DNA of 64,000 nt from an uncultured Alphaproteobacteria bacterium (GCA_944391485.1 CALXTQ010000006.1:124001-188000); one strand, 5' to 3'. Shown: positions 9,835 to 19,375, counted from the stretch's first letter. Notes: a model not told the origin generated them from the letters alone. Made by a program: numbers and translations.

Positions 9835-10912
9835 TTTTATCCGCCTTATCCTTTACTTTGATGACAACGTGGTCTGATTTTCTTCCCATGCAGCCTTTCA
9901 GAAGCGGAACGTCGCCGCAAATGAGGGTGATTTCTTCGTCGCAAGACATTTCCAGCGGGAGAAAAGATCCTTTTTCCCATTTGGCAATTTCGCCGAGTTT
10001 GATTATCCGTTCTTTCAAAATAGCCTGAATTTCAACGTCGGTTTCCCAAAGTTCTTCCATCAGGTGATTTTCCCAGATTGTGTCGCGGCCGTAACGTTCG
10101 CCCATAAACATCTGAAGAAGAAGCTCGCGGATTGGTTCCAGCGTGGCATAAGGAATCATCAGGTCGATTTTGCCGCCGCGGTCTTCCATGTCTATGCGCA
10201 GGCGGGCGACGATGACGGCGTTGGAAAGACGGGAAATCGTAGCAAAACGGGGATTGGTTTCCAGCCTGTCGTATGCAAAGTTGACCGAAGTTACGGGATC
10301 GAAGGCTGTGGACAGGTCGGAAAGAATCAGCTCAATCATGTCTTTGACGAGGTTAAGCTCGATTGTGGTGTAGGGGCGTCCCTCAATGCGCATGGCCGCT
10401 GTGCCGCGCCGTCCGCCGAGCAGAACGTCGACAATGGAATAGACAAGGGAGGAATCAACGGACATCAGGCCGTAGTTGTCCCATTCTTCCGCTTTGAAAA
10501 CAGCCAGCAGGGTCGGAAGAGTCAGCGAATCGATATATTCGCCAAAACGCATGGATTCAATGTTGTCGAGAGAAACCTCGACGTTGTCCTGCGTGAAGTT
10601 ACGGAGCGATGTGGCCATCATGCGGATCAGGCGGTCGAACACAATATCGAGCATCGGCAGACGTTCATACGATACCATGGAGGAGTTCAGAATGGCGCGG
10701 ACGCCGGTCTTCATGGTATAATTTTCGTTTTCGTCATCTGAGGCCGTGTAGCCGAACAAACTGTCGATTTCTTCCTGGTTTAGTATTTTGGAATCGGCCA
10801 TATCATCCGGAGCGGCGGCGTTATCGTCCCGTACCTTGATCGAATCTGCCCAGTCTTTTCCGGCATCTTCCGCAGGGGAGGTCTTTTCTTCGTTTTTATT
10901 TTCTTCAGCCAC
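9827..10912 (-). CDS. fliM: Flagellar motor switch protein FliM
   Basis: FliM, the C-ring protein that binds phosphorylated CheY and sets rotation direction. It has 361 residues. An acidic, disordered leader precedes the conserved EEIDSLFG peptide (the CheY-binding segment, near 47-54). The CheC-like middle domain includes NFTQDNVEVSLDNIESMRFGEYIDSL and a GGRRG loop. The C-terminal SpoA domain includes LGEIAKWEKGSFLPL and VPLLKGCMGRKSDHVVIKV. The leader is longer than in E. coli, common in alphaproteobacteria. fliL ends 11 bases upstream. Confidence 0.95.
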   Translation of the reverse strand: MAEENKNEEKTSPAEDAGKDWADSIKVRDDNAAAPDDMADSKILNQEEIDSLFGYTASDDENENYTMKTGVRAILNSSMVSYERLPMLDIVFDRLIRMMATSLRNFTQDNVEVSLDNIESMRFGEYIDSLTLPTLLAVFKAEEWDNYGLMSVDSSLVYSIVDVLLGGRRGTAAMRIEGRPYTTIELNLVKDMIELILSDLSTAFDPVTSVNFAYDRLETNPRFATISRLSNAVIVARLRIDMEDRGGKIDLMIPYATLEPIRELLLQMFMGERYGRDTIWENHLMEELWETDVEIQAILKERIIKLGEIAKWEKGSFLPLEMSCDEEITLICGDVPLLKGCMGRKSDHVVIKVKDKADKNG

Positions 10913-10923
10913 TTTTTGTGTCC

Positions 10924-11460
10924 TTAATTCTCTTTATTGATTTCAAAAGTTTTAAAATTGAGGTTGGAAACGACGATCGGGTCAACAATCAGGTTGATGC
11001 GGTAAAGTAATTCTTCCTTCAGCCAGTACAGACCGTTGGCACCGCTGATTTCATCGGGCGTCAGTTCCACGGTATGGGCAATAACGGTGTCTATGATTTT
11101 GGGCATCAGGGCTTCGACGGTTCTGACGTTTTCCGCGTTGTCGAGCTCAATGTTCAGGCGCATTTTTATGCTTTGCGCGTCTCCGGCGGCGTCTCTGATC
11201 TGAACGTTTATTTCAGGCATGTCATACAAAACGAGCGTCTGGACAGGACCGTTCTCCTCAGTCGCCGGCTTTTCGACAACGCTGTATGACAGCTGGGTCT
11301 GCGAGTTGAGTTTTTGGTTAAAGACCGAATAGAAACTGACGACGAGCCCGATGACAATCAGCGCCGGCAGCAAAAAAACGAGAATCTTTTTGCGGTCGAT
11401 TTTTCTGCGGCTTTCGCCGTCTTCCTCGTCCTGATCGAGATCATCCTCAAAATTTGCCAT
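10924..11460 (-). CDS. fliL: Flagellar basal body protein FliL
   Basis: FliL, a single-pass inner-membrane protein that surrounds the stators at the basal body. The start at 11460 (MANFEDDLDQDEEDGE) is preferred because GGGGA lies just upstream; the frame stays open to 11535. Residues 1-26 are acidic then basic, followed by a membrane helix (ILVFLLPALIVIGLVVSFYSVF) and a periplasmic stomatin-like domain that ends in NLNFKTFEINKEN. It is first in the fliL-fliM-DUF6468-motE-TPR-uvrB run. The region 11461-11740 upstream is AT-rich, holds no gene, and presumably contains divergent promoters for this operon and the pilus-like locus. Confidence 0.9.
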   Translation of the reverse strand: MANFEDDLDQDEEDGESRRKIDRKKILVFLLPALIVIGLVVSFYSVFNQKLNSQTQLSYSVVEKPATEENGPVQTLVLYDMPEINVQIRDAAGDAQSIKMRLNIELDNAENVRTVEALMPKIIDTVIAHTVELTPDEISGANGLYWLKEELLYRINLIVDPIVVSNLNFKTFEINKEN

Positions 11461-11740
11461 ATTTTTCCCCAAATATATACTTTTCCCTGTTCGGTATTTT
11501 ATAATATTTTTTTTAGAATGAAACACTAAAAACATACTTATTAAACGTATTTCTGATTTTAACCATTATTTCAGGAATTTCATGCTAAAAAATAGGCCAG
11601 GTCGGCCTGTTCTGCCGATTGTTCGTTCTTTTGTTACAGATATGTGAATTTTATTTGTTTCGGGGCTTAAACTCTGGCAAAAGAAAGACAAATATGGTAG
11701 GATTAATAATGAGTTATCAGAGCTTTGTGAGGCTTGGAAA

Positions 11741-12475
11741 ATGTATATTTGGGTGATTTTGGCGACATTTATTACGATTTTGTATTCGTTTAATCTGGCG
11801 GTGAGGCCGGATATGCGCCAAATTTATGTCGAGCCGCAGGCCGAGGCTGTCGTTACCAAACTTGTGGTTCAGCACCGCGGCGCGATGAAGTATATTAAAT
11901 ACAACACGCCGCCTTTAAACAATAAAAACGCCGTTTCCTATTATCCCGGCGAAATCAGTTTTGATGATCTGGAAGAATACGGTTATCTGCCGTACGGTTT
12001 TCAGCCCGGCGGCTATACGACCCTGATGTACTGTCTTAAGAAAAGCAGCTCCGGCCTGAGCCAGCAGATTTCGGCCAGCTGTCCCGGAAACCAGCCCAGT
12101 TGCTGCAGCAATACGGACTCTATCAACTATCTGGTTACGTTCGGCTGTGTGCCGAACCGCTGGCGGGATATCAAGACCGGGCTGCCAAACACAGACCTGC
12201 TGAACGCGATGCAGAATGTGGTTGGTTCCGGTATTGACTTCGGCTATACGGAAACGGTCAAGGCCAGCACCAACAAACTCGGGTCGACAATGGTCATCCG
12301 CGGCCGCCAGGCCAACCAGGAGCAGGGCAACAGCGGTTCCAGCGAAACTTACGGTGTTGCCGTGCCGAAATACATTGTTTCGGGCAGCCTGGCCGGAGCC
12401 AGCCGCACGGTGGCCAATACCTGCGGCAAAGCCAATTGCAAATATTGTCTGATGTATATGTCGCCGTTTGAATAA
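11741..12475 (+). CDS. Membrane-anchored Cys-containing protein of pilus-like locus
   Basis: Protein of 244 residues starting with a hydrophobic helix (MYIWVILATFITILYSFNLAV) that would leave the rest outside the inner membrane. Nine cysteines, several paired closely (SCPGNQPSCC; TCGKANCKYC at the C-terminus), suggest disulfide bonds. A G-P-type prepilin site with Glu at +5 is not evident. It lies 18 bases upstream of the giant prepilin-like gene on the same strand, so a joint role in a type IV pilus-like structure is likely. I do not recognise a family; a minor pilin or adhesin subunit is the best guess. Confidence 0.7.
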   Translation: MYIWVILATFITILYSFNLAVRPDMRQIYVEPQAEAVVTKLVVQHRGAMKYIKYNTPPLNNKNAVSYYPGEISFDDLEEYGYLPYGFQPGGYTTLMYCLKKSSSGLSQQISASCPGNQPSCCSNTDSINYLVTFGCVPNRWRDIKTGLPNTDLLNAMQNVVGSGIDFGYTETVKASTNKLGSTMVIRGRQANQEQGNSGSSETYGVAVPKYIVSGSLAGASRTVANTCGKANCKYCLMYMSPFE

Positions 12476-12493
12476 GGCGAAGGGAGAACAAAA

Positions 12494-15400
12494 ATGTGGA
12501 AAAACAGATTTGAAAAACTAAACGAGTGGGGCAGCCTGATGGTAGAGGCTATGGCCATGCTTGCACTTATTTCCATGGTTACCCCGATCCTGTATAAAAA
12601 AGCGGCGGAAAGGACGACCGAGCTGCAGGATATTAATGCGGCCAGCCAGGTTCGCAGCATTATCAAAGCTGTGGACGATTTTGCCAAAGACAACTATGAC
12701 AAACTGGTGGTAGGTGACAGCGTAACCAACAGCGCCGGAACCAGCCAGAGCTTTGCCAACCTGAAAAACGACAAGGGCAAAGTTACGGTGCCCATTACCT
12801 TTTTCCGGGATTATCTGCCTTACGGCTTTTTGGATAAGGATGGTAAAGTTCAGGACAGCAAAACTTTTTCCAAGGATTATCAGGTCGTATTGAAAAAGAC
12901 TGACAAAACGGATGCGTCCAAAGGTCTCAACATTAAAAGCATTACGGCGTTTCTGATTACCAAACCGAAAGAAGGCAGCGAGTTTCCGATGCTCAGAGCT
13001 TCGCGTATTGCGTCCATGGTCGGTTCCAACGGTGGTTATGCTTTAAATAACGTCGGTAACGGTGTTCAAGGTATCTGGACCATTTCCGATATTAAAAGCG
13101 AACTCGGCGTAACGGCAACTGACGGAGCCGTCATCGCGTCGTCCGTTCAGCCGATTGCTTCGGCCGGCGGCGGCGAGAACGAAAACTATCTGTACCGTAC
13201 TTCGCGCCCGGGCCGCAAAGAACTGAACCAGATGGAAACGGACCTTTATCTGGGCGGCGTTAACAGTATGGATCATAATATCCGCAACGTTAACCAGCTG
13301 ATTATTACGGCAAGTCAGATCGGACATATGGCAGAAGCCGGGCAGGGAGCTAACGGCGCGTTGATGCTGACCGGTTCGGCAGGTGCGTATATTAACGGCA
13401 CTTTGTCGGCGATGATGGGAACGGCGGATCAGAATTTTACGGTTAACAGCGAAGGCATGAAATACGGCGCGTTGTTTCAGGTAACGCCGTCAAACCTTTT
13501 GTACGGGGAAAGCGGTAAAGTGGTTAAGGCAAGCGCGTCGGACGTCAACCTGCTGAACGGAAAAGTTACGGTGAACGACGGTGGCACCAAAATGACCGAT
13601 CTGGTAAAAATGACTGGAACAGCGGTTGTAGGCGGCGAGACCGTGACTTCGGGATCTGATTTTACAGTCCAGGGAAATGCCGATGTTACCGGCACTTTAA
13701 CGGCCGGCGAAGTTAAGACACCGGAATTTAAATCGCAACAGTTGTATGCCGGTATGGACGCGAATTATTTGGAATCAACGGCAAATCTGCATGTAACCAA
13801 TTCGCTGGCGACTTTTTCCAAAACTAATTTAAAAGTTGGCGACACCAGTGATCCGAAACTGGATATTCAGGCGACCAATACGGATTTGCGTAATACGACG
13901 GTAAATCTGTACGGCGGCGGAACCGCGTCCTCTCTGGCGCTGTCGCCCAATGCGGTTTTGAGTTCTACCGGTGCTGGGCAGACAAATATTATTGGCGGTA
14001 ACAGCGTGAATATTTATACATCGGGTGTCGGAGTTTCAAATGTTGCCGATGAGGTAAGCATTCAGAACAATATGCTGCGCGCCAACAGCAGTACGGTGGA
14101 GATTGATTCCGCCGTCAATGCGTTTACCGTTAAAAATTCGGACGCAACGGTTTATGCACAGACTGATATTTCAAGCAGGAGCCAGAATATTCATAATATG
14201 AATTTGGTTGTCAGGGACGGTAGCAGCAATTATGTCCTGAAAGTAGAGCCGCAGACTGCCAACAAAGGCAAGGTTAAGGTTGACGGCGAACTGACGGTCT
14301 TTAACGATAATGCGGCGGGGGACAGTGGCTCCAGACTGTTTCAGGTTTCGCAGGCCAGCAATAACGCCGCCGGAAATCCGACAATGCATGTTATTCCCGG
14401 CGCGGTTACGTTTAATGCGACAAACGACGCGGATATGGGGAACGGCATTACCGGTAAAAAGGTTCTGGTCGTTGACAATGACTTTAAATATACGGCGGCA
14501 GCCGATAAAGGCAGCGTTTATGTTCGCCGCGGCGTCGTGGAGCTTGCCAGCAATACCGGCAGCAAAGAATCGGACGAGGCTGGCATTACCGGTTACATGA
14601 AAGCGGACAGGTTCGTTTCCAACAAAGCTTTGGATGCCGGAGCGCTGAAAACGGCAAATTCGGTCAATGAATATAAAAATTACCAGATAAATCCGGCTTA
14701 TACGTCGGTTATGCATGATATTAAGCTGACCACGCGCGGCGGTGCCCGTCTGAGCGATATTCTGCCGGATTTCATTAACAAAGGTATTTATGTGGTTGAC
14801 AATACTTATCTGGAAACTTTTGGCAGCTGGGAAAGTCCTTCGGGTTGTCCGAACCATACCAGCGGTAACAGCTGTCAGACGGTGGCTGACAGCTATGTGG
14901 CTAAAAATCATACCGACTGGACGTCGCCGTGGTTGGGTGTGGTTCCGTCGCCGATCTGCCCGCCGGGATATGCAAAAGTCGTAACGATTACGCCGGCCGG
15001 TTTTGCAATGGCGCAGGCCGGTATTCCGGGAACGCGCGCCGATACGACTTCCCGTCAGGATATTGTTCTGGTTACTTATCCGAAAAGTCCGCATGATGAT
15101 TATTCCACCAATCCGGCTGACGCTCCGATGCCGCTGTATTTCCAGAAAAGTACCTGGCTGAGGGCAAAGGTCTATGCGCACGGCAGCGGCGATAACTTTA
15201 AAGGCTGGAGTGCGATTATGGGCTTTATGTATCCGTATACATATTATAAAAAATATATGGAAGAGGTAGGTGCTGCTAAAGATAAGAGTAGCAGCACAAT
15301 TGCGTGGAATCTGTTTCCGGTGTTCAAAAACCAACTGGAGGCTTATGCGACGGTATACTGCTATTTTGACCGTCTGGGCAAGCTCGGAACGACCTTCAAT

Positions 15401-15517
15401 GATGATCTGGTTGACAAATATGATCAGCTGAACAGTTTCAGAGCGCCCAATACCAAGACAGAGCCTTATTCGTCAAGGCTGAACGATCCGACGCTGAATT
15501 ACAACGATCCGTGGTAA
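12494..15517 (+). CDS. Giant type IV prepilin-like surface protein
   Basis: Protein of 1007 residues whose N-terminus has class III signal features: a short basic leader ending in G13, then SLMVEAMAMLALISMV with Glu at +5 and about 20 hydrophobic residues. A prepilin peptidase should cut after G13. The next about 140 residues look like a pilin head (an alpha-helix with KAVDDFAKDNYDKL). Residues about 250-740 are a long Asn/Thr/Gly/Val-rich beta region with motifs such as DVTGTLTAG and ELTVFNDNAAG, resembling trimeric fibres or tail fibres. The C-terminal 200 residues carry CPPGYAKVVTITPAGFAMAQ, reminiscent of PilV shufflon-type tips. Likely a pilus-tip adhesin. It has a GGGAGAA-like ribosome site and a strong terminator at 15531. 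Confidence 0.75.
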   Translation: MWKNRFEKLNEWGSLMVEAMAMLALISMVTPILYKKAAERTTELQDINAASQVRSIIKAVDDFAKDNYDKLVVGDSVTNSAGTSQSFANLKNDKGKVTVPITFFRDYLPYGFLDKDGKVQDSKTFSKDYQVVLKKTDKTDASKGLNIKSITAFLITKPKEGSEFPMLRASRIASMVGSNGGYALNNVGNGVQGIWTISDIKSELGVTATDGAVIASSVQPIASAGGGENENYLYRTSRPGRKELNQMETDLYLGGVNSMDHNIRNVNQLIITASQIGHMAEAGQGANGALMLTGSAGAYINGTLSAMMGTADQNFTVNSEGMKYGALFQVTPSNLLYGESGKVVKASASDVNLLNGKVTVNDGGTKMTDLVKMTGTAVVGGETVTSGSDFTVQGNADVTGTLTAGEVKTPEFKSQQLYAGMDANYLESTANLHVTNSLATFSKTNLKVGDTSDPKLDIQATNTDLRNTTVNLYGGGTASSLALSPNAVLSSTGAGQTNIIGGNSVNIYTSGVGVSNVADEVSIQNNMLRANSSTVEIDSAVNAFTVKNSDATVYAQTDISSRSQNIHNMNLVVRDGSSNYVLKVEPQTANKGKVKVDGELTVFNDNAAGDSGSRLFQVSQASNNAAGNPTMHVIPGAVTFNATNDADMGNGITGKKVLVVDNDFKYTAAADKGSVYVRRGVVELASNTGSKESDEAGITGYMKADRFVSNKALDAGALKTANSVNEYKNYQINPAYTSVMHDIKLTTRGGARLSDILPDFINKGIYVVDNTYLETFGSWESPSGCPNHTSGNSCQTVADSYVAKNHTDWTSPWLGVVPSPICPPGYAKVVTITPAGFAMAQAGIPGTRADTTSRQDIVLVTYPKSPHDDYSTNPADAPMPLYFQKSTWLRAKVYAHGSGDNFKGWSAIMGFMYPYTYYKKYMEEVGAAKDKSSSTIAWNLFPVFKNQLEAYATVYCYFDRLGKLGTTFNDDLVDKYDQLNSFRAPNTKTEPYSSRLNDPTLNYNDPW

Positions 15518-15530
15518 AAGCAGCGGTCAG

Positions 15531-15558
15531 GCCCCCGGAATTTCCGGGGGCTTTTTTT
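15531..15558 (+). terminator. Terminator after the giant prepilin-like gene
   Basis: GCCCCCGGAA/TTTCCGGGGGC stem followed by seven T. Confidence 0.9.
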
Positions 15559-15698
15559 ATGGCGGGATTTTATGAAATTGAGGATAATCAGTTCGCTGTT
15601 TTTTGGTGATGCGTGTGGTTATCCGCAATTTTTTGGTATTAAATTTTTTCTTTTGATATTATATTAAATCAAAAGATTAATAAAAGAGGAGATGACGA

Positions 15699-16445
15699 AT
15701 GAAATTTAAGGCTTTGCTGGCAATAGGAGTTTTGTGCGCCACCGCGGTTCCTGTTTTTGCGCAGGGGACGGCCGGGCTTCCGGCAGAGGGCGTCCAGTCT
15801 TTTCAGCGGGACGAAGATTCCTGGCGCCGTCAGAATACCTCGGCAAAACCCGTTGTGTCGCAGAGTATCATTGATTCGACTTCACAGACGGCCATAGATA
15901 ATATTACCGGCGCGGAACAGGTTTTTTGTTATCAGGTGCAGGGAAAGCCTTCCGGTTATTCCGGTTATACTCTTGACGGAATGGCACTGACCGGTTTCTG
16001 CGGCATTGTCGAAAAAGATCTGAAAGATATGATTGTTCAGCAGTTTCTGGCAACTCCGGAAAATATTTCCGCCGACGTCGAGCGCTGTGTTATCCAGCCC
16101 CGCCTGCTGATCCGCTTTGTCAAAGGGGTTGACGCGACGGACGTTCTGCTGTCTTCTCCGTGCCATTCCTTTTCAATATTTTACGGCGGAAAAGTCCGGA
16201 CTTTCAACTTTAAGCCGGCATCGGAAATTATTGATGTTATGGTTGACTCTTTCAAGGGGAAAACAGTCGATTTTACGTCTCCAGCGCTGCTGAACCAGCT
16301 TCTGCCCATCGGCGTTGCTCAGACTGCGGAACAGAAGGAAAAAGTCAGCCAGCAGAAAGGGCCGATCCGCAACTGGGAAAACGAGACCACCGCTCCGGCG
16401 TCGCAACCCAAAAAGCAGGGTGGATGGAATAATCTGAAGTTTTAA
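15699..16445 (+). CDS. Secreted protein of unknown function
   Basis: Protein of 248 residues with a clear signal peptide (MKFKALLAIGVLCATAVPVFA, cut before QGTAG). The mature part has four cysteines (FCYQVQ, GFCGIV, ERCVIQ, SPCHSF) which could form two disulfides. The C-terminus is Gln/Lys/Pro-rich and looks disordered. GAGGAG stands upstream of the ATG. It follows the prepilin-like gene but has its own leader after a terminator. Its location suggests a periplasmic or outer-surface partner of the pilus-like structure; no family is recognised. Confidence 0.7.
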   Translation: MKFKALLAIGVLCATAVPVFAQGTAGLPAEGVQSFQRDEDSWRRQNTSAKPVVSQSIIDSTSQTAIDNITGAEQVFCYQVQGKPSGYSGYTLDGMALTGFCGIVEKDLKDMIVQQFLATPENISADVERCVIQPRLLIRFVKGVDATDVLLSSPCHSFSIFYGGKVRTFNFKPASEIIDVMVDSFKGKTVDFTSPALLNQLLPIGVAQTAEQKEKVSQQKGPIRNWENETTAPASQPKKQGGWNNLKF

Positions 16446-16753
16446 TCCGTAACGAGAAACCGCTTCCGAAAAGGGGCGGTTTTTGTTTTGGGAGAAAGGA
16501 TGCCTTTGGAGCCAGTCCGGAAGAAAGACGTTTTTTGTTTCGGAAGGAAGGATGTCTCTGATGTCCGGTCCGAAAGAGAAACTGTTTTTGCGTTCTCATT
16601 TTTGTTTTGGGAAAAATGCGGCGCCGCTGTTCATGATTGTTTCGGAAATAAGGCGGCCTCTTCGTCCCTGTCCGGAGGAGGGACTGTTTTCTGCAATCCG
16701 GATTTTGTTTCGGAAAAGGGCGCCGGGGTGTCCGTTATACACCAAGCTTCCTT
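16446..16753 (+). repeat. Gene-free spacer with degenerate TTTGTTTYGGRAAA repeats
   Basis: This 308-base stretch between two convergent genes holds no convincing gene. It contains five similar words: near 16481 (TTTTGTTTTGGGAGAAA), 16533 (TTTTGTTTCGGAAGG), 16599 (TTTTTGTTTTGGGAAAA), 16637 (ATTGTTTCGGAAAT) and 16703 (TTTTGTTTCGGAAAAG). The spacing is irregular (36-68 bases). A weak hairpin at about 16458-16480 could end the upstream gene. Confidence 0.5.
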
Positions 16754-17806
16754 TTAGGGGACAAAAACGATCTGATTGAAAACATTAGCCAGGAAAAACA
16801 AGGAAACGAAGCACACCAAAGCGGCGATAGCCGGGGTTGTTATCCAGCCGATGGCTATGCGGCCGAGCGTTCCCCAGCTGATGCCGTGTCCGCCTTTGGC
16901 AATGCCTATGCCGACTACGGCGCCGATGACGGCCTGGGAGCTTGAAACCGGAACAAGGGGCAGGGCCGGAAGTCCGTGGCTGAGCAGAAAGTTTTGCAGC
17001 CCCTGCGACGCAAATATAAATAATACCAGAGACTGAGAAACGACGACAATCCACGCGACAATCGGCGACATGTGCATCAGGCCGTTGCCGACCGTATTGA
17101 TGACGCGGCGCGAATAAGTGTAAACGCCGCTGCTGATGGCCAGACCGCCGATCAGAAACAGAATCTGGGCGGCATTGAGAGAAAATCCGTGGTAATTTAT
17201 GCCTTTGAATGGGCTGGAATCCACAAAAACGCCCATGACATTGGCGATGTTGTTGGCGCCGAGGGCATAAGCGCCGAAAGCGCCGGCAATGATCAGGCCG
17301 ATCCGCGTGTACGAATCCTGACGAATGAGGTGGAGGCGGGAATATTTCAACAGCCATTTTATGATAAAATAGATAATGGTGGCGATGAGACCCGATAATA
17401 TCGGACAAATGACCCAGGTGCTGGTGATTTTGAAGAAAATGTCCAGATCCGTCGGTTTTCCGCTGTATATGTTCCAGCCGACAATCGCTCCGACAATTGC
17501 CTGAGAAGTTGAAACGGGAATGGCGGCTTTGACCATCCAATAGACGCTCAGGGCAGCCGCCAGAGCAACCATAAACGCGCCGGGCAGGGCATTGATGTGG
17601 CCCAGCTGACCTAATGTCCGGCTGGCGCCCGCGCCGGCAAAAACCGCGCCGATGACAATAAACAGGGAGGCGATGAACGCCGCCGTCCGGAATTTTACCA
17701 TTTTTGTGCCGACGGCCGTGCCAAAGACATTGGCCGCGTCGTTGGCGCCTAATGACCAGCCCAGAAACAAGCCGCTGCTTAAAAATATGAAATAACTCAG
17801 GTCCAT
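16754..17806 (-). CDS. pit: PiT-family inorganic phosphate transporter
   Basis: Inner-membrane phosphate permease of the PiT family, which couples metal-phosphate uptake to protons. It has 350 residues and about ten membrane segments. The duplicated family signature GANDAANVFGTAVGTKMV occurs near the N-terminus, and GANNIANVMGVF in the second half. Each half also carries a S-S/T-SQA-V-GA motif (PVSTSQAIVGAIVG; PVSSSQAVIGAVVG). Its ATG overlaps the stop codon of the upstream PhoU-like gene by one base, so the two are translated together. Confidence 0.93.
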   Translation of the reverse strand: MDLSYFIFLSSGLFLGWSLGANDAANVFGTAVGTKMVKFRTAAFIASLFIVIGAVFAGAGASRTLGQLGHINALPGAFMVALAAALSVYWMVKAAIPVSTSQAIVGAIVGWNIYSGKPTDLDIFFKITSTWVICPILSGLIATIIYFIIKWLLKYSRLHLIRQDSYTRIGLIIAGAFGAYALGANNIANVMGVFVDSSPFKGINYHGFSLNAAQILFLIGGLAISSGVYTYSRRVINTVGNGLMHMSPIVAWIVVVSQSLVLFIFASQGLQNFLLSHGLPALPLVPVSSSQAVIGAVVGIGIAKGGHGISWGTLGRIAIGWITTPAIAALVCFVSLFFLANVFNQIVFVP

Positions 17807-18465
17807 CAGATATCCCGTTTAATTGTGAAAATCAGCAGTTCGTCGACACAGTCTTCGGCAATGTCGGCAATATCGGCAACTTCCGTAATCAGCCCGCCAA
17901 GCTGGATTTTGTTGGCCAGAGGAATATCAGAATCGTAGATCGCTTCCTGCAGACGGCCTGAAGAAAGGTCTGACTCGTGTTCCATGAAGTAGACTTTCTG
18001 CGAATAATCCCGCACCGTGCTGAAGTCGCGGAAAAAAGCCCGCGAGGCGATTGCCATATTTTCCGCGCAGTCGGCAACCTGCTCGCAGAGTTCGGTCAAC
18101 CGCAGGTGATATTCTTTCGGAATGTCGGGGCGCTCAATATAAAACTTGTAGGTAACCTCGTCGAATTTGTTGATGATTTTATCGAGGTTTTCCACCAGAT
18201 GCAGAACATCCGCGCGCAGATCGGGAATCAGGTTTTGAATGTAGAGCTTGTTTTCGATGTCGCGCCGCAGCGCGTCGGCGTCGTGCTCGATTTGTTTAAT
18301 CTGTTTGCTTTGTTTCCGGTATTCGTCGCTTCTTTTTTCCTCAAGAAAAATACGCATGGCTTTCTTGAATGTCATGGCGGCATCGATGATCTTGTCGTGA
18401 AACAAATCGATTTTGTTTTCGAGAGATTTGGTGCGCGAAAAGAAAGACACTTTTACATTAAACAT
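17806..18465 (-). CDS. PhoU-like DUF47 protein, partner of the phosphate permease
   Basis: DUF47/TIGR00153 family protein of 219 residues, all alpha-helical, related to PhoU. The pattern of helical bundles includes HDKIIDAAMTFKKAM, LVENLDKIINKFDEVTY and the C-terminal GGLITEVADIADIAEDCVDELL with acidic metal-binding clusters (E-x3-D-x2-D). These proteins are nearly always encoded with PiT permeases and are thought to control them. Translationally coupled to pit. Confidence 0.9.
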   Translation of the reverse strand: MFNVKVSFFSRTKSLENKIDLFHDKIIDAAMTFKKAMRIFLEEKRSDEYRKQSKQIKQIEHDADALRRDIENKLYIQNLIPDLRADVLHLVENLDKIINKFDEVTYKFYIERPDIPKEYHLRLTELCEQVADCAENMAIASRAFFRDFSTVRDYSQKVYFMEHESDLSSGRLQEAIYDSDIPLANKIQLGGLITEVADIADIAEDCVDELLIFTIKRDI

Positions 18466-18629
18466 TCGGCTTTGTTCCTTATTCTGTTTTTGCTGAGTAT
18501 ATACGCAATTTATGAAAAAAGCTTTAGCATTTTAACAAATAATCTTCAATTAGGTCTTGTAAATATAAAGGATATTAGTTAGATTATTTCTGTTTATTAT
18601 ATAATATTAACCTTAAGGACACAAACAAT

Positions 18630-19349
18630 ATGAGTAAATTGAATTCACTTTATGTTTCTTTGCTGGCTTTAGTCGTTGCCTTGGTCGCTCTCGGTCTCGG
18701 CATCCACAATACCAGTCAGGAACAGCCGGGCATTGAAGAAGCTTTGAACAATAAGCCGGAAATGATTATTAACGCTATGCAAAAGTATGAAGAGAATATG
18801 AGACAGCAGGCTATGGCCGAGGCTCAGAAAGCTATTGAGGATAATATTGAAGCTGTCAATAACGATCCGAATTCTCCGTTTGTCGGCAATCCCGACGCTG
18901 TGGTTACATTGGTTGAATTCTTTGACTTTTCCTGCGGCTACTGCCACAGACTGTATCCGGGTCTGAAAAAGGTTATTGCGGATAATCCGGATATTAAGGT
19001 TGTTTTCAAACCTCTGGCTTTTGTTGCTCCGGTTTCCGAATATGCCGCCCGCGCCGCTCTGGCTGCAAACGAACAGGGCAAATATATCGAATTCCACAAT
19101 GCATTGTTTGAATCCGATGCTCCTCTGACCGAAGCCAAAATTGACGAAATCGCCGTCAAAAACGGTCTGGATCTTGAAAAACTCAAGGCCGACATGAATT
19201 CGTCCAAGATTGAGGGCGCAATGAGAGACGTTAATGACTTGGCCGGAAAGGTTCAGATTAACGGTGTTCCCGCTTTGATCCTGAACGGCAAAATGCTTCA
19301 GACTATTGATGGTCAGGTCGTTCAAGACGAGATCAACAAAATAAAATAA
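18630..19349 (+). CDS. Membrane-anchored DsbA-family thiol:disulfide oxidoreductase
   Basis: Protein of 239 residues with an N-terminal membrane anchor (LYVSLLALVVALVALGLGI), a linker with a helical segment, then a DsbA-like thioredoxin fold. The active site is FDFSCGYCHR with the CGYC redox pair; the cis-Pro loop is INGVPALILNGK. It should oxidise or shuffle disulfides in periplasmic proteins. Several exported proteins in this window are cysteine-rich (11741, 15699, 21617) and could be clients. No DsbB partner is visible. A strong terminator follows. Confidence 0.88.
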   Translation: MSKLNSLYVSLLALVVALVALGLGIHNTSQEQPGIEEALNNKPEMIINAMQKYEENMRQQAMAEAQKAIEDNIEAVNNDPNSPFVGNPDAVVTLVEFFDFSCGYCHRLYPGLKKVIADNPDIKVVFKPLAFVAPVSEYAARAALAANEQGKYIEFHNALFESDAPLTEAKIDEIAVKNGLDLEKLKADMNSSKIEGAMRDVNDLAGKVQINGVPALILNGKMLQTIDGQVVQDEINKIK

Positions 19350-19375
19350 GCCGATATTTTGGCGGATTTTACAGG

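Noticed and set aside
13043-15334. Long minus-strand frames (up to 387 residues) opposite the prepilin-like gene
   Set aside because: They follow from the codon bias of the real gene; their translations are Arg/Ile-rich shadows without a start signal.
16446-16753. CRISPR array
   Set aside because: The repeated words are degenerate and irregularly spaced; there are no uniform spacers and no cas gene.
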